64,000 nt of DNA from the NCBI GenBank assembly GCA_014873095.1, contig CP050848.1, forward strand, positions 3,159,850 through 3,223,849, in the 5' to 3' direction. This DNA comes from Planctomycetales bacterium ZRK34 (lineage in GTDB: Bacteria; Planctomycetota; Phycisphaerae; Phycisphaerales; Zrk34). The position numbers were made by a program, and so were the translations under genes. The notes beneath the pieces were generated by a model. It searched no databases, had not been told where the DNA came from, and worked only from the letters and a program-made list of their open reading frames with translations. The first letter of the stretch is position 1. Each line of letters opens with the position of its first letter. Below are positions 35,527 to 44,378 of this stretch, one piece after another.

Positions 35527-36756
35527 TCATGTGAACATCGCCAGCGGGGTGAAGTCGGCGCCGAGTATGGCGCGGCTGTCCAGGCGCAGCCATTGCGACA
35601 AGGCGGTGGCATACACCCGTCGGAAGTCGATTGCTGCACGCGGGGCGTCATCGACCAGGTCGTCGAGATTCATCGGTGGGCCGATCAGCCCGCCGGCAAG
35701 ACGCCCGCCGGCGAGGAACATCGGCGCCGCCTCGCCGTGGCCCGTACCGCGCCGACCGTTTTCACTGACGGTGCGACCGAATTCCGAGAACGTCATCAAC
35801 AGCACGCGATCCAGCAGACGATCGCGCTTCAGGTCGTCAATGAATGCGGTCACTGCGCCGGCAAGTTGCGACAGCAGGGCGGCGTGGTTGTCTTTCTGAT
35901 TGGCATGGTTGTCAAAACCACCGATGCCCCCGCCGCCAAGCTCGACATAGAACAGGCGAATACCGAGGTCGGCACGGATCAACTGCGCGACGGTGCGCAG
36001 ATCATCGGCGAGCTGATATGCAGGATAGTTCCCGGCAGGGCGATTGGCGGAGCTTGCCAGGCGACGCTGTGCGGCCGCGGCATCTATCGCACATCGCGAT
36101 GTAAAATCGAGCATTGGGTTCGAGTTGATATCGCGTGGAACGCTCAGTGCCGCATTCAGTCCCGGTGTTGATTGATATTGCAGTATCGGTCCGTCGCTGC
36201 GTATGGTCGGCACGACCGACTCGGCGGCGTTCATCGCAAACGGTTGGGCAATGTTGCCGACAAACGCGCCTGCCGGGCGGTTGGGCGCTTGCGTCGCGGT
36301 CAGATCGATCGCCCGTCCGATCCATCCGGTCTGTGGGTCTTTGACGCTCGGCTCGGCGGTCTGCCAGTTCAATCGTGCCGGATCGTGATTGCGTGGATTG
36401 TTCGGGCAGCCGGCCGACTGCACGACCGTAAGATGGCCGTCTTTGTACAGTCGCTCAAAGCCCGGCATATCGGGGTGAAACCCGAAATGGTCATTGATGG
36501 CCAGCACATCGCGTCGTGTCAGTCGCAGCGTGTGACGCGACCGCGCATAAGCATCATGATCAAACGGCACAAGCGTGTTCAGCCCGTCGTTTCCGCCGGT
36601 CAGTTGCACGACGACGAGCACGGTGTCGTCAGTCGATGTATGTTTCGCTGCGGCGCATGCGATCGATCGCATGAACATTGGCATCGAAGCGCTCAGTGAA
36701 AACATGGCGGACGTGCCGAGCGAGGCTTTGAGAAGATCGCGACGTGAATGAATCAT
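35527..36756 (-). CDS. DUF1501 family secreted protein
   Basis: 409 residues with a Tat signal (SRRDLLKASLGTSAMFSLSA). The family core is visible: VVVQLTGGNDGLNTLVP, QSAGCPNNPRNHDPARLNWQ, FYVELGGGGIGGFDNHANQK, LLMTFSEFGRTVSENG and GTGHGEAAPMFLAGG. DUF1501 proteins are alkaline-phosphatase-like and nearly always encoded next to DUF1800 or DUF1549/1553 genes. Here it is 27 bp after the DUF1800 gene. Biological role unknown in the family. Confidence 0.92.
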   Translation of the reverse strand: MIHSRRDLLKASLGTSAMFSLSASMPMFMRSIACAAAKHTSTDDTVLVVVQLTGGNDGLNTLVPFDHDAYARSRHTLRLTRRDVLAINDHFGFHPDMPGFERLYKDGHLTVVQSAGCPNNPRNHDPARLNWQTAEPSVKDPQTGWIGRAIDLTATQAPNRPAGAFVGNIAQPFAMNAAESVVPTIRSDGPILQYQSTPGLNAALSVPRDINSNPMLDFTSRCAIDAAAAQRRLASSANRPAGNYPAYQLADDLRTVAQLIRADLGIRLFYVELGGGGIGGFDNHANQKDNHAALLSQLAGAVTAFIDDLKRDRLLDRVLLMTFSEFGRTVSENGRRGTGHGEAAPMFLAGGRLAGGLIGPPMNLDDLVDDAPRAAIDFRRVYATALSQWLRLDSRAILGADFTPLAMFT

Positions 36757-36783
36757 GGCGGGTGATCCGCTTTTGGAGGTTGA

Positions 36784-38094
36784 TCAGGCCAATTGATATT
36801 CGGGCAGGCAACACACGGCATGGATAAGCTGACGCAGATGATCAGGGGCGGCGTCAGCAAGCAGAGCGTTTGCCGCAGCGTCGGGCAGATCGTTCTGCAC
36901 AAGCAGGTTCAACACAAACGTGGCATCTCGCCGATCAGGTGCGATGTCGAGCTTGCCTTCGTAGGGGCCTTTGGCGGCCAGCAACGACCCGACAATATCG
37001 GCGCGGCCGAGCAGACTGATCGTGTTGATCCAGCGCGGGCCGTGGGGCCAGCCGGCGGCGGTCGGCGGATTTAACACATCATGACCCAGCGCGGTCAGGT
37101 CGCGGCCGAGCGGTTCGGTGGGTACTAGACCCTCGAGGCTTCTAATTAGCCCGACCGCCAATTCGACGGGACTTTTCACGCGGTGACGATAGGCGACATC
37201 GCTGAAAAACAGGTTCGACCGAAGCATCATTTCAACCACCGGCTTGATGTGATACCCCGGATAGAGGGCTTCGATCAGAGGCTCGATCAGTGTCGCCGGC
37301 GGGTCGACATCGCTGATCAACCAGCGGTATAGGTCACGAGCCAGCTGCTCGGCCGTTGCACGATCAGCAAGCATGTGTCGAACCAGGTCGTCAGAGGAAC
37401 CGGCGGCGGCATCGTGTTCGCGCTCGATGAAACGGGCATTGCCGCGCAGGGCGAACCAGCCGGTCATCGAGCGCGCGGCGGCAGCGACATCAGCTTTCGT
37501 GTAATGACCATCGCCGGGGCCGAGGCGCCGAAGCAGGCGACGGGCGAAGTGATTGTTTGGTTTGGCTTTGCGGTTGGCTTCTGCGTCATAGCCTTTGAGC
37601 ACAGCCGGATCGCGCACGGCCGCGGACAGCATCGGGCCATATTGACCCATCGCCTGGGCGCGCAGCAGGCGAAGGTATCCGAGCATGACGCGCCCACTGC
37701 CGGCGCGATCAGCCCGCACGGCAAAACGGTTGTGCCAGAACAGCGTCATGATTTCTGTCAGCGGATCCGGCGTCGTGATCATCCGACGGAGCCACCAGGC
37801 GCGCAGTTGCTCGATCGAATTCGCCGCAGCGGCTTCCATCAAATCGTGTTGCTGGTTGAACGGATCGACCTGTTCGCGCGGCGGATTGATCAGCCGATCG
37901 ATTGTTTGATGAGGTCCGTCACGCATGGCCTGTTGAAGTTGCAGCCATGTTCCGGCAAATGCGGTGCGGCGATACAGGTGGGCTGCACACTTTAAGTCCC
38001 ACGGATGATCACGATCCGGTTCATACGCGGCCCATGCGTGACGTGGGTTGTCCATCACGACAAAATCGCCGGCGGGATGTGTGGTGGCGGGCAT
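36784..38094 (-). CDS. DUF1800 family protein
   Basis: 436 residues from ATG 38094, ten bases after the stop of the upstream gene. Family features are AAHLYRRTAFAGTWLQLQQA, MTLFWHNRFAV, YTKADVAAAARSMTGWF, and ADRATAEQLARDLYRWLISD. DUF1800 proteins are paired with DUF1501 proteins and presumed to act together outside the cytoplasm. No obvious signal peptide is visible in this start. Confidence 0.88.
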   Translation of the reverse strand: MPATTHPAGDFVVMDNPRHAWAAYEPDRDHPWDLKCAAHLYRRTAFAGTWLQLQQAMRDGPHQTIDRLINPPREQVDPFNQQHDLMEAAAANSIEQLRAWWLRRMITTPDPLTEIMTLFWHNRFAVRADRAGSGRVMLGYLRLLRAQAMGQYGPMLSAAVRDPAVLKGYDAEANRKAKPNNHFARRLLRRLGPGDGHYTKADVAAAARSMTGWFALRGNARFIEREHDAAAGSSDDLVRHMLADRATAEQLARDLYRWLISDVDPPATLIEPLIEALYPGYHIKPVVEMMLRSNLFFSDVAYRHRVKSPVELAVGLIRSLEGLVPTEPLGRDLTALGHDVLNPPTAAGWPHGPRWINTISLLGRADIVGSLLAAKGPYEGKLDIAPDRRDATFVLNLLVQNDLPDAAANALLADAAPDHLRQLIHAVCCLPEYQLA

Positions 38095-38104
38095 GATGGG
38101 TTGC

Positions 38105-39856
38105 TCACTTGGCAGGGGCCAATTGCAGAGTGATCTGCGGGTGATTGTCACGGCTGCCGACTTCGACCCGAGCGCTGCCGATCGCTCTGACGATCGTGAT
38201 GAGCATGTTGATTTCGCCTTCAGCCTGGGCCTGGGTGTTTCCCTTTTCGATCATGTTTTTACGAATCAGCGTGTCGCGATTGGCGTTGAGGATCGAGCCG
38301 AGCTGCGCTCCGTCGACTTCGATGAGGCTGTGGCGGCTGGGCTGAGCCTTGGCCGGGGAGCTGCTTTCGCGCTTCAGTGAATCGATCAGGTCGCACGTAA
38401 GCGATTCGGTGGAACTGAGGATCAGGTGATCGCCGACGCGGGCGATGCAGGGGCGCAGATTAAATCGCGTGTCATCCGAGCCGCTTGTCGCACCGGCATC
38501 GGAAAAGTAGGCGGAGGTGTACTTGATGCCGGCGTAGGTCGGGCGGTCGATCAGCAGGCCGGGCAGCGCCTGCTGTCCGCGTGTGAAGTTGACCATGCCC
38601 AGGGCTTTTTGCCACGCTTCTTCAGCCACGAGTGAAAACCGGTCGGGGTTTTTCATTTGGAAGACGACAGCAAAACCCGGCAGTTTCACCTGCGGGGCGC
38701 GACCGTTAGGCCATGTCTGCTCGGCGACGACCAGGCGAATGTGCGGTTCGAGCTCGCCGAGCACCTCGTCAGTCAGATCGCGCCCGGTGAAGAAGATGCC
38801 CATCATGTTTTCGAAGAAGATCAGGCCGCTGGTGCGCTGCGGAAACAACTCATCCTTGGCGGCATAGAAAGCATGCAGATCGCGGTAAAAACTCATCGCG
38901 GCCAGTCGGCGGGGCGTATTGAGATTGGCCAGTGCGCCATCGGGTGATGATGGATACGCAAAGCTCGTCAAGGCATTTGCAGCAGGGGTGTGGGCATCGG
39001 TGGTGGTGATCATCGACAGGGCCTGGTCGCGGACATCGAGTGTGGCGGCGAGCCACTTCGCCTGCCGTGCGGCATCGGCCAGCGGCGCCAGCAGCAGGGC
39101 GGCCAGCGGGTTGTCGATGCCTTGATTCAGACCCGCGGCCACGGTGGGATTCTGCTTGACGGCCGCGACGTTCACATAAGTGAATGCGGCAGCCTGGTCA
39201 TGGCTGGACGATGCCTGCAAAGCGGCGCGATAGCCGACCGAACTCGACATGACGCCTTCACCATGACCCGCGCGGAGATCAAGCACGCGCTCGAGAATGG
39301 CGGCTCGGCTGGCAAGGACCAGGCGGTTGTCGATCAGGGCGTGGGCTTCGGTGGCATTGAAGCTATAGCAGTTGATGCCGGCGTGCTGCCAGGTGCGCAT
39401 CGGATCGGCCTGGCCCTTGTTGGCGGCGGCAGTCTGCGCGAAGATCGAAAGCGTGTTGTGCAGACGATTCAGCAAACGCACATCCGCCGCATCGGCGATC
39501 ATCACCACCTGATCTTCACCGAGCACCGCCAGTGTGACCCCGCCCCCGGTCAGCCCCGTGATGCCGGCGCGCCAGTCGGTCTCAAGCAGTCGCTCGAAAA
39601 ATGCCACGCCCTGCTGAAACTTCGCATAGTTCGGTTGAGCCTTGGCTTGTTGCCACTGCGGTGACGATTGCATGGCCTGCGACAGCGACGAGTCGACCGC
39701 GTAGTCGACTAGCGTCTGCGGTTGACGGACTTCGAGAACGATCAGCGCAGTGTCGGGAATCCAGTCGGCGGCCGGTGCAGCCGTCTGGGCGCAGGCGATC
39801 GAAGCGGTCAACACGAAGACCATGGCGGCCGGCAGCAGACTCAGCGGACGAAACAT
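38105..39856 (-). CDS. Secreted DUF3352-like protein, first gene of DUF1800-DUF1501 operon
   Basis: 583 residues with a signal peptide (LLPAAMVFVLTASIACAQ). The mature chain (WIPDTALIVLEVRQPQTLVD ... LASRAAILERVLDLRAGHG ... AAFTYVNVAA) resembles large repeat-like proteins of PVC bacteria (DUF3352 type) with alternating beta-strands. No catalytic motif recognised. It starts the three-gene minus-strand operon and is divergent from the cassette 3 sigma gene. Confidence 0.7.
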   Translation of the reverse strand: MFRPLSLLPAAMVFVLTASIACAQTAAPAADWIPDTALIVLEVRQPQTLVDYAVDSSLSQAMQSSPQWQQAKAQPNYAKFQQGVAFFERLLETDWRAGITGLTGGGVTLAVLGEDQVVMIADAADVRLLNRLHNTLSIFAQTAAANKGQADPMRTWQHAGINCYSFNATEAHALIDNRLVLASRAAILERVLDLRAGHGEGVMSSSVGYRAALQASSSHDQAAAFTYVNVAAVKQNPTVAAGLNQGIDNPLAALLLAPLADAARQAKWLAATLDVRDQALSMITTTDAHTPAANALTSFAYPSSPDGALANLNTPRRLAAMSFYRDLHAFYAAKDELFPQRTSGLIFFENMMGIFFTGRDLTDEVLGELEPHIRLVVAEQTWPNGRAPQVKLPGFAVVFQMKNPDRFSLVAEEAWQKALGMVNFTRGQQALPGLLIDRPTYAGIKYTSAYFSDAGATSGSDDTRFNLRPCIARVGDHLILSSTESLTCDLIDSLKRESSSPAKAQPSRHSLIEVDGAQLGSILNANRDTLIRKNMIEKGNTQAQAEGEINMLITIVRAIGSARVEVGSRDNHPQITLQLAPAK

Positions 39857-39943
39857 GATGTGGCTCCAGCGGAAAGAGGCGGAGGAGGTGAGGCTTCTGT
39901 TACCAATTACCCGCGGGGCTCAGATGAGTTGCGGCCGGAGATG

Positions 39944-40000
39944 AAAATGCCGCCGTGTCGTGCATGGGCGATTCCCTTGAAGTTGGCGGCGGCATTTTTT
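39944..40000 (+). terminator. Terminator-like hairpin in the leader of cassette 3
   Basis: AAAATGCCGCCG (39944-39955) pairs perfectly with CGGCGGCATTTT (39987-39998), loop 31 nt, followed by two more T residues. The neighbouring genes are divergent, so no upstream plus-strand gene needs it. It could attenuate cassette 3, block readthrough, or work as a weaker minus-strand attenuator (four T). Confidence 0.7.
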
Positions 40001-40032
40001 CATGGCCCGGCGCGTTAGATTCACGCATCATG

Positions 40033-40074
40033 TGTGACATAAGGGTGTAGCCCGCCGGTGCAGGAGATGTCACA
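40033..40074 (+). promoter_or_regulatory. 8-bp inverted repeat around the sigma gene translation start
   Basis: TGTGACAT (40033-40040) and ATGTCACA (40067-40074) flank the ribosome binding site AGGAG (40062-40066); the last A is the first base of the start codon. It may be an operator or an RNA hairpin that hides the start. Confidence 0.4.
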
Positions 40075-40598
40075 TGCAGCCCAGTCGCGAATTTGTTCGC
40101 TTGTTAACCGACAGCCAGAGCAGGCTTTACGCCTACATCTTCGCATTGGTCGGTGACGAGGCGGCGGTCAGTGATGTGTTGCAGGAAACAAATCTCGTCC
40201 TGCTGGAAAAATGCGATGAAGCGATGGCGGCGAGCAGTTTTACGGCCTGGGCGTTTGGCGTGGCGCGACGCAAGACGCTGGTGCATTGGCAGACACGGGG
40301 TCGCGAGCGCCTGGTGTTTGACGAATCGTTGCTGAAGATGCTTGCGGACGACGGCGCTTGTGCTGCGGAGAAGACCGCTGGTCGAATGGGTCAACTCAAA
40401 CGCTGCATCGGGCAACTGCCCGACCTGGCGCGCCGCGTGATCGACGCTCGCTATCAGGCGGGGCAGACCGTCTCGCAGATCGCCGATTTGATCGGCCGCT
40501 CGACGACCGCTACTTCGCAGTTGCTGTATCGCACACGCCTGTCGCTGTTGGAGTGCATCCAGGCTGCCGAAGCGGACGCAGAAGAGGAGCGGGCATGA
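40074..40598 (+). CDS. ECF-type RNA polymerase sigma factor, cassette 3
   Basis: 174 residues; AGGAG lies 7 nt before the ATG. Region 2 is AAVSDVLQETNLVLLEKCDE then TAWAFGVARRKTLVHWQTRG; region 4 is IGQLPDLARRVIDARYQAGQ plus a helix-turn-helix (SQIADLIGRSTTATSQLLYR). Paralogous to the sigma genes at 3475 and 30684, but the most diverged. ATGA overlap with the FecR gene. Confidence 0.9.
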   Translation: MQPSREFVRLLTDSQSRLYAYIFALVGDEAAVSDVLQETNLVLLEKCDEAMAASSFTAWAFGVARRKTLVHWQTRGRERLVFDESLLKMLADDGACAAEKTAGRMGQLKRCIGQLPDLARRVIDARYQAGQTVSQIADLIGRSTTATSQLLYRTRLSLLECIQAAEADAEEERA

Positions 40599-42043
40599 CA
40601 TCGTCTTATCATCATGCCGAACTCGAACCGCTGGTCCGGGCCATGCTCGATGGCGGACTCGATGAAACACAATGGGCGCAGCTTGCATATCTGTTGCGAC
40701 AGGATGCTGACGCTCGCGCCGCATATTTACACATCACAACGTTGCATGCCGCACTGAACTGGCAGGCCGGCAACACGCAGGCGACATGGCCAGCCGCCAA
40801 GCAGACCGACGCGCCGGCGGTTGTGGGGCGATTGGGTGGCCGCTGGCGATGGGCGGCAATTGCCGCGCTGTTCGTGGTGGTTGTGACGGCCTGGTTTGTC
40901 GCGCTGCCTGATCATGAAGCGACGCGATCGGCGCCGGATGCGCAGGACCCATCGCCGTCGGGTTATGCGATGCTTTCTGATCTATCCAGCGACGCGGTGT
41001 TTGCCGACGATTCACACCCGGCGGCGCTTGGCGGTGACTTGCCGAGCGGCCCGTTGCGATTGACAGCCGGTCGGGCGCAGGTGCTGCTTGACGGCGGGGC
41101 GGTCGTCGACCTGATCGGGCCGTGCGTGTTTGAGACGATCGGACCTGATCATGCGCAACTGACCAGTGGTCAAATCGACGTGTATGTTCGCCCCGAAGCA
41201 CGGGGGTTCACAGTCGAAACGCCCGCCGGTGTTCGCGTGGTCGATCTGGGTACGCGATTTGAAATGCAAATCGATCCCGCTGGCGCAACGAATGTGTTTG
41301 TACACGAAGGTCGAGTGCAGGTGGAGTTTGCGGGTCGGCATGAGCAATTCGAAGCGAGCGAAGCGGTGCGGCTGGCTGACGGTCAGTGGATGATGCGCCG
41401 CCTGGGCACGGGTGACGATGCGATCGTTGAACATTTCGATGATGCGGCTTCGCGCGGACTGAACGCAGCGCTGGAAGATCACGCGGGTGTTTACACCTTC
41501 ACGCGAAAAATCGCTGAAAATACGGGTAATCGCAACTTCATTCGCACGCGCGCCACGCAATTTGTCACGATGGATTTTATTGCCGAGGTGACTTGTACAC
41601 TGCCGGCCAACTCCGCCGGACCCAACATCGTGTTCTTCGGCATCGGCGGCGGCGTGCCGGACCCCAGCGAGTGGGACAACCCGATCCCGGCGTTGTACTT
41701 CGAGGCGCCGCCGATGCGGATCGAAATCGACTCCGGTGTCGACCGCGAAGATTCAGTGGTACATCAATTTTCAGAGCCCGGCCCCGGCAGGCATCGGTTG
41801 CAGATACGCAAGCTCGGCGATGCAGTCACTTTCGCCATCGATGAAAACTACCAGGGCGGGGCGTTTCATGCGGATCAGGCCTGCACTTTGTCATTGTCGA
41901 AGGCGGCGCCGTTTCTCGATTCGACCAACTCCCGCATCTTCTTCGGCAGTCAACAGGCATCGGAGCCGTCCACATTTGATGACCTGAGCATTCGTATTCT
42001 CACCGGGACTTCGAGCCCATCACATATTCAGCAGGAGAATTGA
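40595..42043 (+). CDS. FecR-type anti-sigma/sensor protein with cargo-like C-terminal domain, cassette 3
   Basis: 482 residues from ATG 40595 (GAGGAG 5 nt upstream); the frame back to 40358 only shadows the sigma gene. Membrane helix at about residues 86-105 (AAIAALFVVVVTAWFVAL), then a FecR domain (LRLTAGRAQVLLDGGAVVDL, RGFTVETPAGVRVVDLGTRF). From residue 279 the domain HFDDAASRGLNAALEDHAGV ... IRTRAT ... DFIAEVT ... RHRLQIRKLGDAVTFAIDEN ... NSRIFFGS matches the last 190 residues before the sorting tail of the next protein nearly motif for motif. This domain is unrelated to the one in cassette 1, so the pairing of anti-sigma and cargo arose twice. Confidence 0.87.
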   Translation: MTSSYHHAELEPLVRAMLDGGLDETQWAQLAYLLRQDADARAAYLHITTLHAALNWQAGNTQATWPAAKQTDAPAVVGRLGGRWRWAAIAALFVVVVTAWFVALPDHEATRSAPDAQDPSPSGYAMLSDLSSDAVFADDSHPAALGGDLPSGPLRLTAGRAQVLLDGGAVVDLIGPCVFETIGPDHAQLTSGQIDVYVRPEARGFTVETPAGVRVVDLGTRFEMQIDPAGATNVFVHEGRVQVEFAGRHEQFEASEAVRLADGQWMMRRLGTGDDAIVEHFDDAASRGLNAALEDHAGVYTFTRKIAENTGNRNFIRTRATQFVTMDFIAEVTCTLPANSAGPNIVFFGIGGGVPDPSEWDNPIPALYFEAPPMRIEIDSGVDREDSVVHQFSEPGPGRHRLQIRKLGDAVTFAIDENYQGGAFHADQACTLSLSKAAPFLDSTNSRIFFGSQQASEPSTFDDLSIRILTGTSSPSHIQQEN

Positions 42044-42044
42044 C

Positions 42045-43523
42045 ATGTTGCGACGCATCTGTTCATGCGCGGTTTTTGCGGCAAGCCTCACGCTCATCGT
42101 TACATCGGCTTCAGCCGGCACCGCGGAATTGCGGGCTCTGGTCACTGCCGAAGCAGGTCTTCAGCATCTGTACAGTTTTGAAGGCGCTACAGACATTGAG
42201 CGCCGACAGGATGCACAGGGTGGTGTCGATCTTTCAGCCTTTGCCGGCGGAACCGGCAGCACCGCCAACATCGTCTACCAGTCGGGCTTTGACGGGCAGG
42301 CGACCGTGCTCAAACCCGAGGCGCTAGGCGCGCTCGATGGTGCGGGCCTTCGCTCAACGGCCAATGTGAACTGGGCCGACACCATGACGGTCGAATCGAT
42401 CTTCCGAGCCGATGGGTTCAGCGGCAATCAGTACATCGTCGCTGGCCCGGGCACGGGCGACGGCGGTCGTGGCTACTGGCTCTACACCCAGCCCAACAAG
42501 GTCCGCTACGCCGTGGGCAACGCCGGCGGTCTCGACGCCGCTTCGACCGATATCGCCGCGTTGACGACCGGCCACTGGTACTACTCCGCCACGACCTACA
42601 CCAAGGACGGCTCCGGCAACGTCACAATCAACAGCTACCTGGCCGACCTTTCCGCCCACCAGACCGCGCTGACGCAGGTCGTCACCAACGACACGCGCGC
42701 GGCCAGTCCCTACGGGGCCGCGGCCGAGATCGGCGTCGGGATGTTCAGCGGCGGCAACCAGGAATTCTTCAACGGTCAGATTGACGAGGTCGCCGTTTAC
42801 AACAGCGCGCTGAGCCAGTCTTCACTGCAGGCCCACCTCGACGGTTACTACACCTTCTCCGCCGCATCATCGGGCAAGGTGTTCGAAGACTTCGATACGG
42901 CGGCAGAGACGGGACTTCACCCCGCGCTGGAAGATCGCGGCGGAAATTACACCTTCTCCGGCGATGTCGCTGAAAACACCGCAGGGCGTGACTTTGTCCG
43001 CACCCGCGCCACCGACTACAACACGGTCGACTTTATCGCTGAGGTCACCTACACCCGGCTGGACTCGACCGGGCCGAACATCGCTTTCTTCGGCCTCGGC
43101 GACGGTGTGCCGGATGCCGGCGAGTTCGGCAATCCCTACCCCGCGCTGTACCTGGAAACGCAGAACCTCCGCATTGAGCAGGATGCTGCGTTCGGCAGCA
43201 ACGACTCTACCGTCTTCGCGCTGACCGAGCCCGGTCTCGGCACGCATCGCCTGCAAATCATCAAACTCGGCGACGACATCACCTTCGCTGTGGATGAAAA
43301 CTATACCGGTGGGCCGTTCGTCGCAGACCAGTCCCACACGCTGTCGCTATCGACCGTGGCGCCATTTCTGAATGCTGCAAACTCACGCATTTTCTTCGGC
43401 TCGGAGAACGCTGCGTCCCGCACCACTTTCGACGATCTGGTCATCACCACCATTCCCGCGCCGATGGCGCTTCCCGCGGGGCTGGGGCTGATCGCGATGA
43501 TGCTGTTGCGACGCCGTAAATAA
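42045..43523 (+). CDS. Secreted LamG + PEP-CTERM-like protein, cassette 3
   Basis: 492 residues; AGGAG lies 7 nt before the ATG. After a signal peptide (residues 1-24), residues 30-275 are a LamG-like jellyroll (LYSFEGATDIERRQDAQGGV, TVESIFRADGFSG, HWYYSATTYTKDGSGNVTIN, GQIDEVAVYNSALSQ). Residues 279-472 (DFDTAAETGLHPALEDRGGN, VRTRATDYNTVDFIAEVTYT, HRLQIIKLGDDITFAVDENY, NSRIFFGSEN) duplicate the C-terminal domain of the FecR protein just upstream. The tail IPAPMALPAGLGLIAMMLLR plus Arg/Lys is an exosortase-type signal. Probably a glycan-binding surface protein. Confidence 0.85.
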   Translation: MLRRICSCAVFAASLTLIVTSASAGTAELRALVTAEAGLQHLYSFEGATDIERRQDAQGGVDLSAFAGGTGSTANIVYQSGFDGQATVLKPEALGALDGAGLRSTANVNWADTMTVESIFRADGFSGNQYIVAGPGTGDGGRGYWLYTQPNKVRYAVGNAGGLDAASTDIAALTTGHWYYSATTYTKDGSGNVTINSYLADLSAHQTALTQVVTNDTRAASPYGAAAEIGVGMFSGGNQEFFNGQIDEVAVYNSALSQSSLQAHLDGYYTFSAASSGKVFEDFDTAAETGLHPALEDRGGNYTFSGDVAENTAGRDFVRTRATDYNTVDFIAEVTYTRLDSTGPNIAFFGLGDGVPDAGEFGNPYPALYLETQNLRIEQDAAFGSNDSTVFALTEPGLGTHRLQIIKLGDDITFAVDENYTGGPFVADQSHTLSLSTVAPFLNAANSRIFFGSENAASRTTFDDLVITTIPAPMALPAGLGLIAMMLLRRRK

Positions 43524-43559
43524 TCAACAACAGTCGGGTTGTTACGCGACCCCGGTCCA

Positions 43560-43582
43560 GGGCCGCGTAGCGGCCCGGCTAT
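43560..43582. repeat. REP-like hairpin
   Basis: GGGCCGC (43560-43566), loop GTA, GCGGCCC (43570-43576), followed by GGCTAT, the same right end as the elements at 33453 and 46208. The left half of a two-hairpin element is not clear, so it may be degenerate. Again it lies between a PEP-CTERM-like gene and its pseudopilin gene. Confidence 0.6.
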
Positions 43583-43593
43583 GAGGAAGCTTC

Positions 43594-44349
43594 ATGCGCC
43601 GACACGCCTTCACGCTGATTGAACTACTCGTGGTCGTCAGCATCATTGCGCTGCTGATCGCGATTCTGCTGCCATCATTGACGCAGGCGCGCGAGGCGGC
43701 CAAGCGCGTCAAATGCATGGCACAACTTCGCACGCTCGGGCAGTCGCTGATCATGTATGGCCAGGATCAGAAAGACGCGCCGGTGTTCGCGCCCGGCACC
43801 TACGGGGCTGGCGACGGCGGACACTACGACGTGTATCGCCCCGTCGGGGCCGGTGGGCGCGGCTGGACGGGTCTTGGTGTGCTGTACTCGACCAACTCCC
43901 AGCCGGGCATTGGGCCGTGGGGTGATTACCCGGAGGCTCCGTACCTGCGCGATTTGAGCATTCTGGATTGTCCATCGAATATCGCCGGCACGTTCGATTT
44001 CGAAATGCAGGAGCAGGCCGGTGGGCCGCTGCGTTCGTCGTACGTGTACCGCGATGCAAACAATATGCTGACCGGCAATCCCAGCGGCGTCGGCGTGGGA
44101 CCGGTCACGCCGACCGTCGGCCCGGACTTCAACTCGCTGTTTGGCAGCGGACTGGCCGCCGCGTCGGACAACCCGATCGGCACCGATCCGAATGCCGGCT
44201 CCGGTTTCACGCTGCTGCCGCGCGCTCACGAAGGTTACAACATCCTTCGGTGGGGCGGCGATGTTGCATTTATCCCCGATCCCGACGAGATGCTGCTCTA
44301 CGGCTGGGGCAGCGACTTCAATCGATTGTGGTACGATGCCCGTTACTGA
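43594..44349 (+). CDS. Type II secretion prepilin-like protein, cassette 3
   Basis: 251 residues; leader [20 protein letters not shown], almost identical to cassettes 1 and 2, with GAGGAAG 6 nt upstream. The globular domain is different, with Gly-rich loops, and lacks the YWW end (it finishes WYDARY). Probable pseudopilin of the same secretion family. Confidence 0.83.
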   Translation: MRRHAFTLIELLVVVSIIALLIAILLPSLTQAREAAKRVKCMAQLRTLGQSLIMYGQDQKDAPVFAPGTYGAGDGGHYDVYRPVGAGGRGWTGLGVLYSTNSQPGIGPWGDYPEAPYLRDLSILDCPSNIAGTFDFEMQEQAGGPLRSSYVYRDANNMLTGNPSGVGVGPVTPTVGPDFNSLFGSGLAAASDNPIGTDPNAGSGFTLLPRAHEGYNILRWGGDVAFIPDPDEMLLYGWGSDFNRLWYDARY

Positions 44350-44378
44350 TCAGCCGTTTTCATGAGGACTTCGTCGTG

